The notes: generated from the letters alone by a model not told the origin. Positions 42,759-52,494 are shown, counted from the stretch's first letter. The stretch is DNA of 64,000 bases from Neobacillus sp. WH10 (GCF_030123405.1 NZ_CP126110.1:4340001-4404000); one strand, 5' to 3'. Made by a program: numbers and translations.

Positions 42759-43442
42759 CTAAATAGTTTCCCTTCTAAATACACTTTCAAATGCTTCTGC
42801 GTAATATGTTCCTGATTGACTACCTCTTAAGACAGCAAGTGCTTTAAGTGTTTCTTTACTTCTTGGGTGAGGATATTCGCGCATTACCCCCCGATACATA
42901 GACAAAGCCTCAATTTTTTTATTAAGACTTTCTTCACCAATTTCAATAAAAACATTGGGATTAAATCTATTCATTGAATTATTTAAAGCCCAATCAGTAC
43001 TTGAAGGTACTTCCATAAATAATAATTCCTTTAATGGCTTTACATCTTGCCTTCTTTGATAAAGTTTTACGGCAGCCTGGCAAGCAATAGATGTATGATA
43101 ATGATCATTATTTAAATCGGTTGGGTGATGAGTAATAATTACTTCTGATTGTGTTTCAATAATTGCCTTCTCAATAAACTGTACTAACTCCACATGATTT
43201 ACAGTGTTAAAGGCTATATTAGGGAATGTACCAGTAATTATCCTGTTCGCACCTATATGTTTTATTGCCTCATGCATATCACTATTCAATTCATCCAAAG
43301 AAGGTCTTCCTTGTCTTACCTCAACTTTCCAAGAAAGAACACAAATATTTACTTCTTTACCCCTCTGTGAAAGTTTATCAATTGTTGCCCCAGCTCCCAA
43401 TATTTCATCATCAGGATGTGCAACTACAACTAGATATGACAT
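42759..43442 (-). CDS. PIG-L (LmbE) family deacetylase
   Basis: This 227-residue protein starts MSYLVVVAHPDDEILGAG, with the zinc-binding AHPDDE motif, and has the second ligand region ITHHPTDLNNDHYHT. The family removes N-acetyl groups from GlcNAc-type sugars, as in BshB or MshB. It lies 17 bases upstream of the formyltransferase in one unit, suggesting a sugar-nucleotide or glycolipid intermediate is deacetylated and then formylated or otherwise modified. The substrate is inferred only. Cytoplasmic. Confidence 0.88.
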   Translation of the reverse strand: MSYLVVVAHPDDEILGAGATIDKLSQRGKEVNICVLSWKVEVRQGRPSLDELNSDMHEAIKHIGANRIITGTFPNIAFNTVNHVELVQFIEKAIIETQSEVIITHHPTDLNNDHYHTSIACQAAVKLYQRRQDVKPLKELLFMEVPSSTDWALNNSMNRFNPNVFIEIGEESLNKKIEALSMYRGVMREYPHPRSKETLKALAVLRGSQSGTYYAEAFESVFRRETI

Positions 43443-43598
43443 GTTTATTACCCCCGAAAACTATATCAGATAAAATCCAAGAAAATCTTAAGTTTAATTA
43501 ATTTAGTGACATCAAATAAGAAAGATGAAGACCCAAACAACTTGTTTAGGTCTAATCAAATATTCTTCTCAATTTCATCCTTCTGGCTGATTATAGAT

Positions 43599-43640
43599 TG
43601 CTGCAAAAAGGTGCCCTTAAAGCTGAGTTTTTTGCACCCT
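43599..43640 (-). terminator. possible terminator after the metallophosphatase gene
   Basis: GGTGC and GCACC form a short stem with a roughly 19-base loop; the minus strand then reads TTTTTGC. It lies between the secreted metallophosphatase and the deacetylase genes. Confidence 0.45.
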
Positions 43641-43654
43641 GCTCTATAAGCAAA

Positions 43655-44617
43655 TTACTGATAAAGCCCCGCCTTAAATTCATTTACCTTTGCCTGGGCT
43701 TCTGGATCTTGGGCATAATTACTTAGTTTAAGTAGCTTACCATCTTGATCCGTAACGACACCTTTTTCATCAAAAGTTACATTCAAAAGACCTAGATATT
43801 GAAGGTATTGACCAGCCTGAACGATGAGAGTTGGCTCCAGGTTTGCAATCACCATAGGTGTTGGCATAGCGGTATGATTATGTCCGCCAACAATTACATC
43901 AATTCCAGGTACTCGAGTTGCAAGCTTCTGATCTACAGTAATTCCTAAATGGGATATGACGATAATTTTGTTAATGCCTTGCTGCTGAAGGGCTGCGACT
44001 GTAGCACTTGCTTTCGTATATGGACTTTCGAATATGATTGGAGGAAAGGAATAGTAGATAGTAGTCAACCCAATGATTCCTATTTTTTGCCCGTTTACTT
44101 CTTTAACAATTGCAGGGTAGATATTTCCGCCCACAGGATTAGAGCTAATTTCATTTTTAAATAAAGGAGCTAAGTTAGCATCATTTGAGACATTGACATT
44201 GGCACTAACCATTGGGAAAGTCATTTCTTTTACAAAGTTTACTAGTACTCCGGTACCATTATCAAATTCATGGTTTCCAAATGTCATAGCATCATAGTGA
44301 ATATTATTCATAAACCAAAGATCTGCTAATCCAAGATATTTATCAAAGTAGGTTGTTCCATAAAAAACATCGCCTGCATCTACAAGCAATGAGTATGGGT
44401 TTTGTGACCTTACTTCCTTTACGGCAGTTGCCAGTCTAGGGCGCTGTTCCACCCTGGCATGGGAATCGTTTGTATGCATTATTGTCAATGTGTATGGCTG
44501 AGTATTTTGACTATTAGTTGTGGGTTTCTTAGCAAGGCCTTTATTAGGTAATACATAGATTGATAATAGTAGTAACATCGTTGTGAAAACGAACAATTTG
44601 CATAGAAATTTTACCAT
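43655..44617 (-). CDS. secreted metallophosphoesterase, 5'-nucleotidase N-domain only
   Basis: This 320-residue protein has an N-terminal signal or anchor (MVKFLCKLFVFTTMLLLLSIY) and the calcineurin-like catalytic domain of the UshA/5'-nucleotidase family: MHTNDSHARVEQRP, VDAGDVFYGTTY, TFGNHEFDNG, VISHLGI and GGHNHT are all present. The C-terminal nucleotide-binding domain of full 5'-nucleotidases (about 200 residues more) is missing. It acts outside the membrane on a phosphoester, perhaps an exported sugar phosphate or nucleotide. ATG at 44617 is preferred over a GTG four codons earlier. Its presence within a polysaccharide locus is unusual. The 180 bases upstream are AT-rich without a gene. 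Confidence 0.85.
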   Translation of the reverse strand: MVKFLCKLFVFTTMLLLLSIYVLPNKGLAKKPTTNSQNTQPYTLTIMHTNDSHARVEQRPRLATAVKEVRSQNPYSLLVDAGDVFYGTTYFDKYLGLADLWFMNNIHYDAMTFGNHEFDNGTGVLVNFVKEMTFPMVSANVNVSNDANLAPLFKNEISSNPVGGNIYPAIVKEVNGQKIGIIGLTTIYYSFPPIIFESPYTKASATVAALQQQGINKIIVISHLGITVDQKLATRVPGIDVIVGGHNHTAMPTPMVIANLEPTLIVQAGQYLQYLGLLNVTFDEKGVVTDQDGKLLKLSNYAQDPEAQAKVNEFKAGLYQ

Positions 44618-44797
44618 TTCCAACACCACCTAGAAGTTTTTTGAAGTTCTTAGTAACAAAACCCTTATTAATAATAGTACTTTATTACTAAATTATTCTG
44701 AAAATCATATCATTAAGCACAAAAAAATTACGACATACTTTTATAATTTTCGTTATTTAGAACGTATAAAGTAAGATAATCTGATTACTGAAATTAC

Positions 44798-46126
44798 TCA
44801 GGCTTGTTCATGGGTACCATTGGAATCTTTAAATTTAACACCTTTAAAGAGAAGTGATTCAATGATTAACCCTAATAATGGTCGTGTTTCTTTAAACAAC
44901 AGTAATGCCAGCGTAGAGGAAAATACTTCAGCAAATAAAGTTGCTATTGCAGCTCCAAATGCTCCATAAAAGGGGATTAGCATTAGATTTAATACGACAT
45001 TTACAAAAGCTCCGATTCCAACAAAGTATTTCTGAAGGTGAATAAAATTCTCCGAAACCAGCCATATAGACCTGGCTGTACCGATCAACGAAAAAATTCT
45101 TGACCAAATTAATACCGCCATTACCCCGATTGATTCAATATATTCATTGCCGAATACTATGATAATAATTGGTTTAGAAAGAGCCGTAATTATCACAGAT
45201 GCAATAACACCAAACCAAATAATAGAACATAATAACTTCTTATACCGTTCGACATATACTCCTTCATTTTTGCTCTTGGCTGTCATAACAAGCGGCCTTG
45301 CCGACTCAATCAAGGCATTGGGTACAAATACCCATAAGCTCGATACGGTTGCTGCTGCAGCATATATTCCTACTGCCGATTCTCCTGCCATTTGTCCGGT
45401 CATAATTCTGCTGATTTGGGTATAAATGGTAATCAGTAATCCAGCAATAATAAAATGATAGCTTCTTAATAACAATCTTTTGGCAATCTGTGCCGAAAAA
45501 CCCAATCGCTGTCCTTTAAACTTGAAGTAAAAAGCAACTATAAAAGCACCTATTACAAAGGTCTCTAAAATTGTTGAAAATGCAAAATACGTCATCGAAG
45601 CATTAAAATAAATTAATCCTAAGCGCCAAATGGAAACCAGTATAAAAGCAACTGACTTTGAAATAACTGCATATTTTGATTCCAAATTGGATTGGAACCA
45701 AAAACCTACCGTATCCAAAGCAACAAATAATAACGAAATGGACTGTATAAAGGTGATGAGCTGTAAAGTGCTATTATCCGGATTTAAATATGCCACTATT
45801 ACATATATTATAAGGACTGAGAGCAAGGAAGAGAGCAATCGCAGCACAATTGTCGTACCCACCATTTTACCTGTTTCTTCTCTGTTCTGGATGATTTCGT
45901 GAACCAATATACTGTCTATCCCGAGCTTACTAACCGTTGCAAATATAGTAATATACGCAGTTCCATAACTAATTACTCCAAAGTTATGGGTTCCTAAGTA
46001 GCGGGCCATCAGGGATGTTACAATAATTGAGAGTACCATCCGAAAAATATTCTCAAACATTAACCAGCTTGTATTTTTTATAAATTTGCTTTTAAATTTA
46101 TTTTTTACCAGTGCGAATGTACTCAT
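44798..46126 (-). CDS. Wzx-type polysaccharide flippase
   Basis: This 442-residue protein has about 12-14 hydrophobic segments and the MOP-superfamily start KNTSWLMFENIFRMVLSIIVTSLMARYLG..NFGVISY, typical of Wzx/RfbX flippases. It moves undecaprenyl-linked repeat units across the membrane for polymerisation. It follows the DUF2334 gene by 28 bases in the minus-strand operon. Confidence 0.92.
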   Translation of the reverse strand: MSTFALVKNKFKSKFIKNTSWLMFENIFRMVLSIIVTSLMARYLGTHNFGVISYGTAYITIFATVSKLGIDSILVHEIIQNREETGKMVGTTIVLRLLSSLLSVLIIYVIVAYLNPDNSTLQLITFIQSISLLFVALDTVGFWFQSNLESKYAVISKSVAFILVSIWRLGLIYFNASMTYFAFSTILETFVIGAFIVAFYFKFKGQRLGFSAQIAKRLLLRSYHFIIAGLLITIYTQISRIMTGQMAGESAVGIYAAAATVSSLWVFVPNALIESARPLVMTAKSKNEGVYVERYKKLLCSIIWFGVIASVIITALSKPIIIIVFGNEYIESIGVMAVLIWSRIFSLIGTARSIWLVSENFIHLQKYFVGIGAFVNVVLNLMLIPFYGAFGAAIATLFAEVFSSTLALLLFKETRPLLGLIIESLLFKGVKFKDSNGTHEQA

Positions 46127-46154
46127 TTCAAATGATTACCCTTCCTCATGAAAC

Positions 46155-46901
46155 CTATAAAAATTTAAGGAATTTCTTCATTGCCCTTGCGAATTTAAGG
46201 ATGTGTTCTAATAAAATAATAGATAAATTATTCATTAGTTTATCTGATACAAAGTGTTTAGCTTGGGAAAAGGGGATAATATCTTGTTTATTTTTCACAA
46301 TAAATTGCTCCAAACGAGTAAGGTCGTTCTCATCCATGGTATTTAAATGCAGACAAAAGGTAAAAACCCCATACGGCAATTTTCGTGGTTTTGCAAATAA
46401 TTGTGGTACAAATAATATCCCATTTTTCTTATAGGGAAAAAGCCCATACCCATCTGTAACACAACACACATTATTTTCACTTAACACCTTTAACGTAATT
46501 TCATCAAACGAATGGGATGGTGCCATGAATGCATCTGCAAAAATTTTATTATTTTGAAAAATTTTTATAGCACTTCTAATTTTTTTAAGCTGTGTTCCAT
46601 AAGAATGTCCAGCAAACTCACTTCTCGGATTAATTCCTAATATTCCTTTGGAATCTGTATCATACTTATGTTGATATCCATGGATGGCAATACTCCATCC
46701 TTTACTTTGTACACCTTGAATCTCTTCCCAGAAATCATTTTCACAATTTGGATATTTCTTCAGTGATTCATCTTGATTATCAGGTATTACCCCTATAATC
46801 GGCAAAATATTATATTGAAGTAATATATATTTAATTTTTTTATAATTTTCCCAGTGCATATTTGGAGCTATATCATCCAATCTAATAATACATTTTGCCA
46901 T
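46155..46901 (-). CDS. DUF2334 polysaccharide-deacetylase-like protein
   Basis: This 248-residue protein resembles DUF2334, a branch of the NodB/carbohydrate-esterase-4 fold. IRLDDIAPNM near the start supplies an Asp pair, WSIAIHGYQHKYDT has the HxxxH-like zinc motif, and FMAPSHSFD follows. It has no signal peptide, so a cytoplasmic role on a lipid-linked or nucleotide sugar is likely. A GGGAGAG site precedes the ATG. It sits between the polymerase and flippase genes. The precise substrate is unknown. Confidence 0.82.
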   Translation of the reverse strand: MAKCIIRLDDIAPNMHWENYKKIKYILLQYNILPIIGVIPDNQDESLKKYPNCENDFWEEIQGVQSKGWSIAIHGYQHKYDTDSKGILGINPRSEFAGHSYGTQLKKIRSAIKIFQNNKIFADAFMAPSHSFDEITLKVLSENNVCCVTDGYGLFPYKKNGILFVPQLFAKPRKLPYGVFTFCLHLNTMDENDLTRLEQFIVKNKQDIIPFSQAKHFVSDKLMNNLSIILLEHILKFARAMKKFLKFL

Positions 46902-46959
46902 TATTCTCTCCCTTCAAAATCAGATCCCTCATTAATGGAAACTATCCCACCCCTTTTGA

Positions 46960-48207
46960 CTAAAGTACCTTTTTATATTGGATAAAACTGCAAGTTACAA
47001 TAATAAACATCCAAAAAGACTGCTCTTTCCAAAAATAGGAGGATAACATAAGTTTAGGAATAGAATAAGCAAATAGAAACAATAGCATGATTCCCTCATC
47101 TTTATTTTTAGCAAATTTCCATTGCTGCAAAATAGCGATGATTCCTCTGCAAATAAAGTATAGAAATGGAATTGAAAATAACACTCCCAATTCACATAAT
47201 AGCTGTAGGATTAAATTATGCGGCCAGGTACTAAAGGAATCCTCAAAACTCCCTATTCCTGCACCGAATATCGGTGATTTACCGAACATCGATAATGAAT
47301 TATCGAAAACAGTATCCCTGCCGTTGAGAACACCAAACACGGATCCTTGTAAGGAAATTAGCGAATAAGATTTATTTATTAACGAAATGCTGATTCCCAT
47401 CGATTGAAGGGATTCATATATTATTTTTAAAATCTGTTCGTAATTGATAAGGACACTAAAACCTGTAAAAAGCATGCCCGTTAAAAAAAGGTACTTTTTA
47501 AATAAAACCTTCCTCACGTCGCTGTTTCCTGCTTTTTTCCACCATATAATTAAAAGCAGGACAAATAGCTCTAAGACAGCCCCTCTAGACCCCTGCAGCA
47601 AAAGTAAAAATAAAAGACTTAGATTAGTAAGATATACAACGATATCAAACCAATGAAACCTCTTTGTATAAAAAGCTAAATAAATGATGGATGCAATGAT
47701 AATGGTTGAAATAGCATAAGAAGAAAACATATTTATTTGTCCATAGGAGGCTGTATTAGTAGATATGGATTCCAATATTTGTGATTGAAAAATTAAGTAT
47801 CCTATAGCGGAACAGGAAATAACTCTTAAAATGATTCGAGTGTTATACGGTAGAATCAAAAGTAAAAATCCAATCAAACCGTACGTTAAAAAATCGCCTA
47901 AATAGGTTATGTTTGTCCCAGCTCCATTTAGGAATATCGAAATGGCAAATAAAAATAGGGAATACAAATAAATAAGCAGGACATTAATATTTATCCTAAA
48001 TTTAAATCCTGCAAAAAAAGCTGATATATAGGAAATGGTTACCGTAGATACAAAGATAAACGGCAATATGTTTAATACATGAAACAATGAATTTATGATA
48101 ATCGCAATAAATTCGGCCATTAACACAAAGGCAATCATCCAGCTATTAATTTTACATAGTCTATCTGCTATTTGAATTTTTGGTTCATTATTATAATTAA
48201 CTATCAT
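46960..48207 (-). CDS. O-antigen ligase/polymerase (Wzy-type) membrane protein
   Basis: This 415-residue protein has about 10-12 membrane segments. A large outer loop contains GRDTVFDNSLSMFGKSPIFGAGIGSF followed by WPHNLILQLLCELGV, the WzyC/O-antigen-ligase signature. It should polymerise undecaprenyl-linked repeat units on the outer face of the membrane. It follows the family 2 glycosyltransferase gene by 33 bases. Confidence 0.88.
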   Translation of the reverse strand: MIVNYNNEPKIQIADRLCKINSWMIAFVLMAEFIAIIINSLFHVLNILPFIFVSTVTISYISAFFAGFKFRININVLLIYLYSLFLFAISIFLNGAGTNITYLGDFLTYGLIGFLLLILPYNTRIILRVISCSAIGYLIFQSQILESISTNTASYGQINMFSSYAISTIIIASIIYLAFYTKRFHWFDIVVYLTNLSLLFLLLLQGSRGAVLELFVLLLIIWWKKAGNSDVRKVLFKKYLFLTGMLFTGFSVLINYEQILKIIYESLQSMGISISLINKSYSLISLQGSVFGVLNGRDTVFDNSLSMFGKSPIFGAGIGSFEDSFSTWPHNLILQLLCELGVLFSIPFLYFICRGIIAILQQWKFAKNKDEGIMLLFLFAYSIPKLMLSSYFWKEQSFWMFIIVTCSFIQYKKVL

Positions 48208-48240
48208 AATAGGCTCCCCATTAAATGATTCCCTTCATGA

Positions 48241-49146
48241 TTATGAAAATTTTCGATACTTACTATGCTTTACAAAATTACGAGTCAAATGAACGAATGC
48301 TTTAATTGTTTTTTTGGTTTTAAAAATATATTTTAATCCCTTGAGTATGTTTCCTTCTTTAAAAAATTCCTTGGCAATATCCGAGAAATGTTTTAGATAG
48401 ACCTCTTCACTTTTATCAGATGGCAAAGATAAAATATAATTTTCCATCTTTTTCAAATAATATAATCTCTGTGTTTCAAATTTAGCTGCTGAATTCGGCG
48501 AGTTACGCTTCAAAATAATTCGTGTCATTAATATTTCGTTGATGGCTTTAATTGAATACATGGAACTTAATCTGACTAGAAACTCCCAATCCTGATGCCT
48601 TTGGAATGATTCATCAAATCCACCAACATTCTCCCATACTGTCTTTTTAAACAATATGGAACTCGATGGCATATGGGCATCTCCACGCAAAATTGCATAA
48701 GTCAATTTTCCTTCAATATTTGCAGGCATCTGCATCTTTGTGCCGTTGGGAAATATTGTTTCATAGCCAACATAGCATACGCCTATTTCTTCATCGCTAC
48801 ATGTCTTTAAACAGTTTATCTGAGTCGCTATTTTCTCCCTGTAAAAGATATCATCATCATCAAGAAGGGCGATAAATAAACCGCGGGCATGTTTAATTCC
48901 TGTATTACGTGCCGCTGATCCATTTTTATTCATTTTATGGCAAAGATAGCGAATCTTTGGATTAAGATAGCTATCCACAATCTTTTGTGTTTCTATTTGC
49001 TCCGGTGTTCCTAACCCATTATCATCAACTACTAATATTTCTATATTGGAATAGGATTGAGATAGTACACTATCAATTGCCCGTCCAATTGTTTCAACTC
49101 CTTTATGGGTTGGAATAATAATGGATACCAGTTCGTTTGTGTGCAT
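48241..49146 (-). CDS. family 2 glycosyltransferase
   Basis: This 301-residue GT-A enzyme has the start VSIIIPTHKGVETIGRAIDSVL, the nucleotide-binding VVDDNGLG and the metal-binding LLDDDD, followed by FDESFQRHQDWEFLVRL with an ED-like catalytic region. It adds a sugar to the lipid-linked repeat unit in the cytoplasm. Its ATG (after GGAGGAAAATA) overlaps the end of the preceding kinase gene by 44 bases, so the two are tightly coupled. Confidence 0.92.
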   Translation of the reverse strand: MHTNELVSIIIPTHKGVETIGRAIDSVLSQSYSNIEILVVDDNGLGTPEQIETQKIVDSYLNPKIRYLCHKMNKNGSAARNTGIKHARGLFIALLDDDDIFYREKIATQINCLKTCSDEEIGVCYVGYETIFPNGTKMQMPANIEGKLTYAILRGDAHMPSSSILFKKTVWENVGGFDESFQRHQDWEFLVRLSSMYSIKAINEILMTRIILKRNSPNSAAKFETQRLYYLKKMENYILSLPSDKSEEVYLKHFSDIAKEFFKEGNILKGLKYIFKTKKTIKAFVHLTRNFVKHSKYRKFS

Positions 49147-49846
49147 TATTTTCCTCCATCATCAGTAAACATTTGTTAACGATGCTTTGAGCAATTTCTT
49201 CAGCTTGGGAGTTTTTGTCATTTTGGAAGCTTATTAAATTTATAGGAGAGTGTTTTTTAATATTTTCACAGCTTAATTCTATTTTTATTAGCATTTTTTT
49301 CTTGTCTTCATCGTTATTTGTATACTGCTGGACTCTAGACCTGCTGCATTTCCGAGATTTCAGCCGAATCAAAGCAGTATTGGCATTTGCTTGAATATAA
49401 ACAAAATCGGGAGAGATATTTACCATCTTCAATAGTTCATTTAAGACAAAATCAGCTGTTGTCTGTTTACAATTAGCAGTTAAGGAGATTGCTGTTTGGG
49501 CCAATCCTTGGTCAAAAATTCGGTATTTTTTCTGTCTCACAGCCCTATTGTACATTGTTATCACATAACAAATATTGATCCATTGTTTTACAGCTTCACT
49601 AAAGCTTTGAAATGGGGACTCTCCCAACGATTTAAAAAGACCATACAAAAATTTAAAATGCAGTAAAGAGAAAACAATGGTAGATTTTATTTTGACCAGC
49701 ATCCTCATAGCTGTACTTGCTTTGTTTCCGATATAAATCGGATAATCATCAACGATATAGCCCTTCTCTCTTAGACTCAATGCTGCCAATTGTGCAATCG
49801 TGCTTTTTCCGCTGCCTGGAAGTCCAAAAAAATCAACTATTTTCAT
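49103..49846 (-). CDS. P-loop nucleoside/sugar-kinase-like protein
   Basis: This 247-residue protein starts MKIVDFFGLPGSGKSTIAQ, a Walker A P-loop. IFDQGLAQTAI acts as the second conserved segment and RLKSRKCSRSRVQQY as a lid-like region, overall like thymidylate/adenylate-type kinases. The ATG eight bases after the stop of the upstream gene is preferred; an earlier ATG lies within that gene. A role in phosphorylating a sugar, lipid or nucleotide precursor of the polysaccharide is inferred. Exact family not recognised. Confidence 0.75.
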   Translation of the reverse strand: MKIVDFFGLPGSGKSTIAQLAALSLREKGYIVDDYPIYIGNKASTAMRMLVKIKSTIVFSLLHFKFLYGLFKSLGESPFQSFSEAVKQWINICYVITMYNRAVRQKKYRIFDQGLAQTAISLTANCKQTTADFVLNELLKMVNISPDFVYIQANANTALIRLKSRKCSRSRVQQYTNNDEDKKKMLIKIELSCENIKKHSPINLISFQNDKNSQAEEIAQSIVNKCLLMMEENNAHKRTGIHYYSNP

Positions 49847-49854
49847 TTTGGTTC

Positions 49855-51333
49855 CTAAATCTCTTCCCATATGATTTTCATTACCTCCGAGCAGGAAGAT
49901 TTTATGCTGGTCTCTGTATTTACCGCCTCAATCCTTAACGCAAAGTTCATGCTTATTACGGTATTTATTTTATTTTCAATTTCTGTTCTTGTCATTTCCG
50001 GCTTTCTTTGTATAGCTGTTTCCGGGGATACCATCAATTTAATAAGAACATCCGGAGCATTTCGATAGCCAGTCTCATATATCTTAAATTCCCAATTGGC
50101 AATTCCTCTTAGAAGTTTATTCGGAGATTCCATCCATTTAAATAAAAGAGGCCCGTCATTATAGCCAAACGTCTCTATTTGGGGATATCGATCGGTCAGC
50201 ACTAACAAACCATTATTTCTAGCCTTTGTTATCTGTTTCAATTTTTTTCTTTTTTCAAATGCCAAGGTAACGGCCCATATCGCTTTTGCAGAAGCATAAA
50301 AGAAATATTTCACTTTCTTCTTAAAGCCTGGCTGACGATTATTGTTAAGGGTAAAACTTGCGCCTAAACCTTTACCTCCGACCTTTCTTGCTACTAACTT
50401 CATTGGATAGCGCAGCAATGAACTTGAGCCATCCCCACTCCCCATATAAATCTGGCATACATCAATCTTTTTTCCGAATTCCTTCTTTATAAAATTCAGT
50501 GTCGTTGATTTTCCTGCTCCATCGCATCCAAGGAAAGTTACCACCGTTCCTCCGGATGGTGCTATTCGACGCGAAGGTTTTACCGAATTTATACCTAGCC
50601 GGCGGGAGATTCCGCCGATTAACCAAAAAACCTCTCTTTTTGAACGTGTGATCCATGATGAAAACCGATCAAAAGAATGAAAAGGCTTTAGCACAAGTCT
50701 TAGCTTTTTCTGCATCTGTAAAAGGTCATTTTTATATATAATGTTTTTACCTATTAATTTTCTAAACTCTCCTGCAACACTTTCTCCAAATAATTTTTCG
50801 ACATTGGATACAGTTTGTTTTATATCTATTCGATCTAATAACCACTGGAGCTCTTGACGGTCATTATCAGCCAATCTCTTTCCGTAGTCCCGCCATCGAA
50901 GTTTTAATGCGATTCTTATTAATAAAAGCATGTACTCATCATTTGGGTTAGAGATATAAATTCCATGTTCTGCATCATAGCGGCGATTATTTATAATATC
51001 CTTATTCCAAGGAAGGGTGTACCCCTTCAAATGTTTTTCCCCCAAAGTAAGCTTATAATGTAAATGCAGATGCCAGATTTTCCCCTCCTGGTTGTCAAAA
51101 CCGATATAATCTTCAATAGCGTTATATTGCATCAAATGGACTGCCCTAAATCTTTTAAGTCCGCACTTACTAAGAACTTCTTCTATCTCCAGTCGTTGGG
51201 AGGGAAGGAAAAGCATATCTAAATCGGTATCGCCATTTAAAGACTCCTTCAAATGCTCATTACTTTTCCAATGACAATACAAAATATTATTTTTTTCAAA
51301 TGCCTCTAGCAATTTTTGGATCGAATTCAACAT
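49855..51333 (-). CDS. nucleotidyltransferase-like plus thymidylate-kinase-like fusion
   Basis: This 492-residue protein has an N-terminal region (about 1-230) with HWKSNEHLKESLNGDTDLDMLF, a nucleotidyltransferase-type DxD motif. It then has a linker and a C-terminal P-loop kinase (from about 265) with VTFLGCDGAGKSTTLNF and LTDRYPQIETFGYNDGP. The second half resembles thymidylate kinase. Fusions of this kind are seen in Gram-positive surface-polymer loci without a clear biochemical assignment, as far as I recall. GAGGTGG lies six bases before the ATG at 51333; a 14-codon extension is rejected. Its own substrate is unknown. Confidence 0.8.
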   Translation of the reverse strand: MLNSIQKLLEAFEKNNILYCHWKSNEHLKESLNGDTDLDMLFLPSQRLEIEEVLSKCGLKRFRAVHLMQYNAIEDYIGFDNQEGKIWHLHLHYKLTLGEKHLKGYTLPWNKDIINNRRYDAEHGIYISNPNDEYMLLLIRIALKLRWRDYGKRLADNDRQELQWLLDRIDIKQTVSNVEKLFGESVAGEFRKLIGKNIIYKNDLLQMQKKLRLVLKPFHSFDRFSSWITRSKREVFWLIGGISRRLGINSVKPSRRIAPSGGTVVTFLGCDGAGKSTTLNFIKKEFGKKIDVCQIYMGSGDGSSSLLRYPMKLVARKVGGKGLGASFTLNNNRQPGFKKKVKYFFYASAKAIWAVTLAFEKRKKLKQITKARNNGLLVLTDRYPQIETFGYNDGPLLFKWMESPNKLLRGIANWEFKIYETGYRNAPDVLIKLMVSPETAIQRKPEMTRTEIENKINTVISMNFALRIEAVNTETSIKSSCSEVMKIIWEEI

Positions 51334-51375
51334 GACAAGCCACCTCAATAGGAAAGCAATGATCCTTATTTTCAA

Positions 51376-52491
51376 TTAACTTTCATTTATTAAACTGTTA
51401 TAAATTCTGTCATACTGTTGATGCATGGCCGTCAAGGAGTAATATTTTTGGGCGGTCCATCTGCATTCCTGCCCAATAGCTTCCAATGACGCTCTATCCA
51501 TTTCGAGATATTGCTGCAATACCTGGATCCACTCTTGTTCCTCAGGAGGCACGGTTGGGATGAAATGGCTGTATTTCCCTATCTCTTTATGCGGGCCAAT
51601 ATCCGATATGATGATGGGCAAACCTATATACATGGCTTCTAAAACACTCACAGGGAGACCCTCCGCTAAAGAGGGAGATAAATAGATATCGGCTTTCTTT
51701 AATCTTGCAAACACTTCGTTTCGTGATATTAAACCAGTCATTTCTACCCTGCTGCTCATTTGATTGTTATTAATAAAATCTCGGATTCTTCCTTCTTTGT
51801 CTTCTTGGCCGATTAATACAAGCTTATAATTTTGTAGCTTTGCCAAAACCTTTAGTAAAAATAGATGATTTTTAAAAGGCGCCATTCTTGAAACGTAAAT
51901 TAAAGTTTTTACATCTTCTTCCTTTTTTTCACACTTCATATCCTGAATAACGGAATCAATCCGTTCAAGATCCACGCCATTTGGTAACGGTACTATACGT
52001 TTACCTTTTATTTTTTTCATCCATTTAGGATAGCTGTCATAGGCTGTATGACTTACAATGGTTACTTTATTCGCCAAAATTGAATTTATGACACTCATAA
52101 CCTTCCATTTTATATCCCGTAATTGGAAGGTGCTATGAACAGTAAAGAGCACCAGCTTATTAAAACCGGAGAAAATGGAAGCCATGTGAAAAACTAATCC
52201 CGATTTCGGCTGGTGCACGTGTATAGCAACTTGAATGCCATCCGTTTTATTTTGTTTACAGACTTTTGTAATAATCCGCCTAATTTTTCTAAGATTAAAT
52301 CCGGTAAAAAAAAATTCAATGTTATCGGGCAAATGCTGAATCGTAACAGGCTTCGTTCTACTGCATACAATAACTGCTTGTTTGACATCAGGATATTTTT
52401 TATTTCGATATAAGACGAATTCATTAAATGGCATGCTTGTTTCAGAAATAGTATTCATAATAGTAACAATGCATTTTTCTTCCTTTTCCAT
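51376..52491 (-). CDS. family 4 (GT-B) glycosyltransferase
   Basis: This 371-residue enzyme shows the GT-B pattern: TLIYVSRMAPFKNHLFLL in the central linker region, KLVLIGQEDKEGRI, and ADIYLSPSLAEGLPVSVLEAM with the donor-binding Glu near the C-terminus. It transfers a sugar from a nucleotide donor to the growing lipid-linked unit. The gene begins three bases after the epimerase gene. Confidence 0.92.
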   Translation of the reverse strand: MEKEEKCIVTIMNTISETSMPFNEFVLYRNKKYPDVKQAVIVCSRTKPVTIQHLPDNIEFFFTGFNLRKIRRIITKVCKQNKTDGIQVAIHVHQPKSGLVFHMASIFSGFNKLVLFTVHSTFQLRDIKWKVMSVINSILANKVTIVSHTAYDSYPKWMKKIKGKRIVPLPNGVDLERIDSVIQDMKCEKKEEDVKTLIYVSRMAPFKNHLFLLKVLAKLQNYKLVLIGQEDKEGRIRDFINNNQMSSRVEMTGLISRNEVFARLKKADIYLSPSLAEGLPVSVLEAMYIGLPIIISDIGPHKEIGKYSHFIPTVPPEEQEWIQVLQQYLEMDRASLEAIGQECRWTAQKYYSLTAMHQQYDRIYNSLINES

Positions 52492-52494
52492 TGT

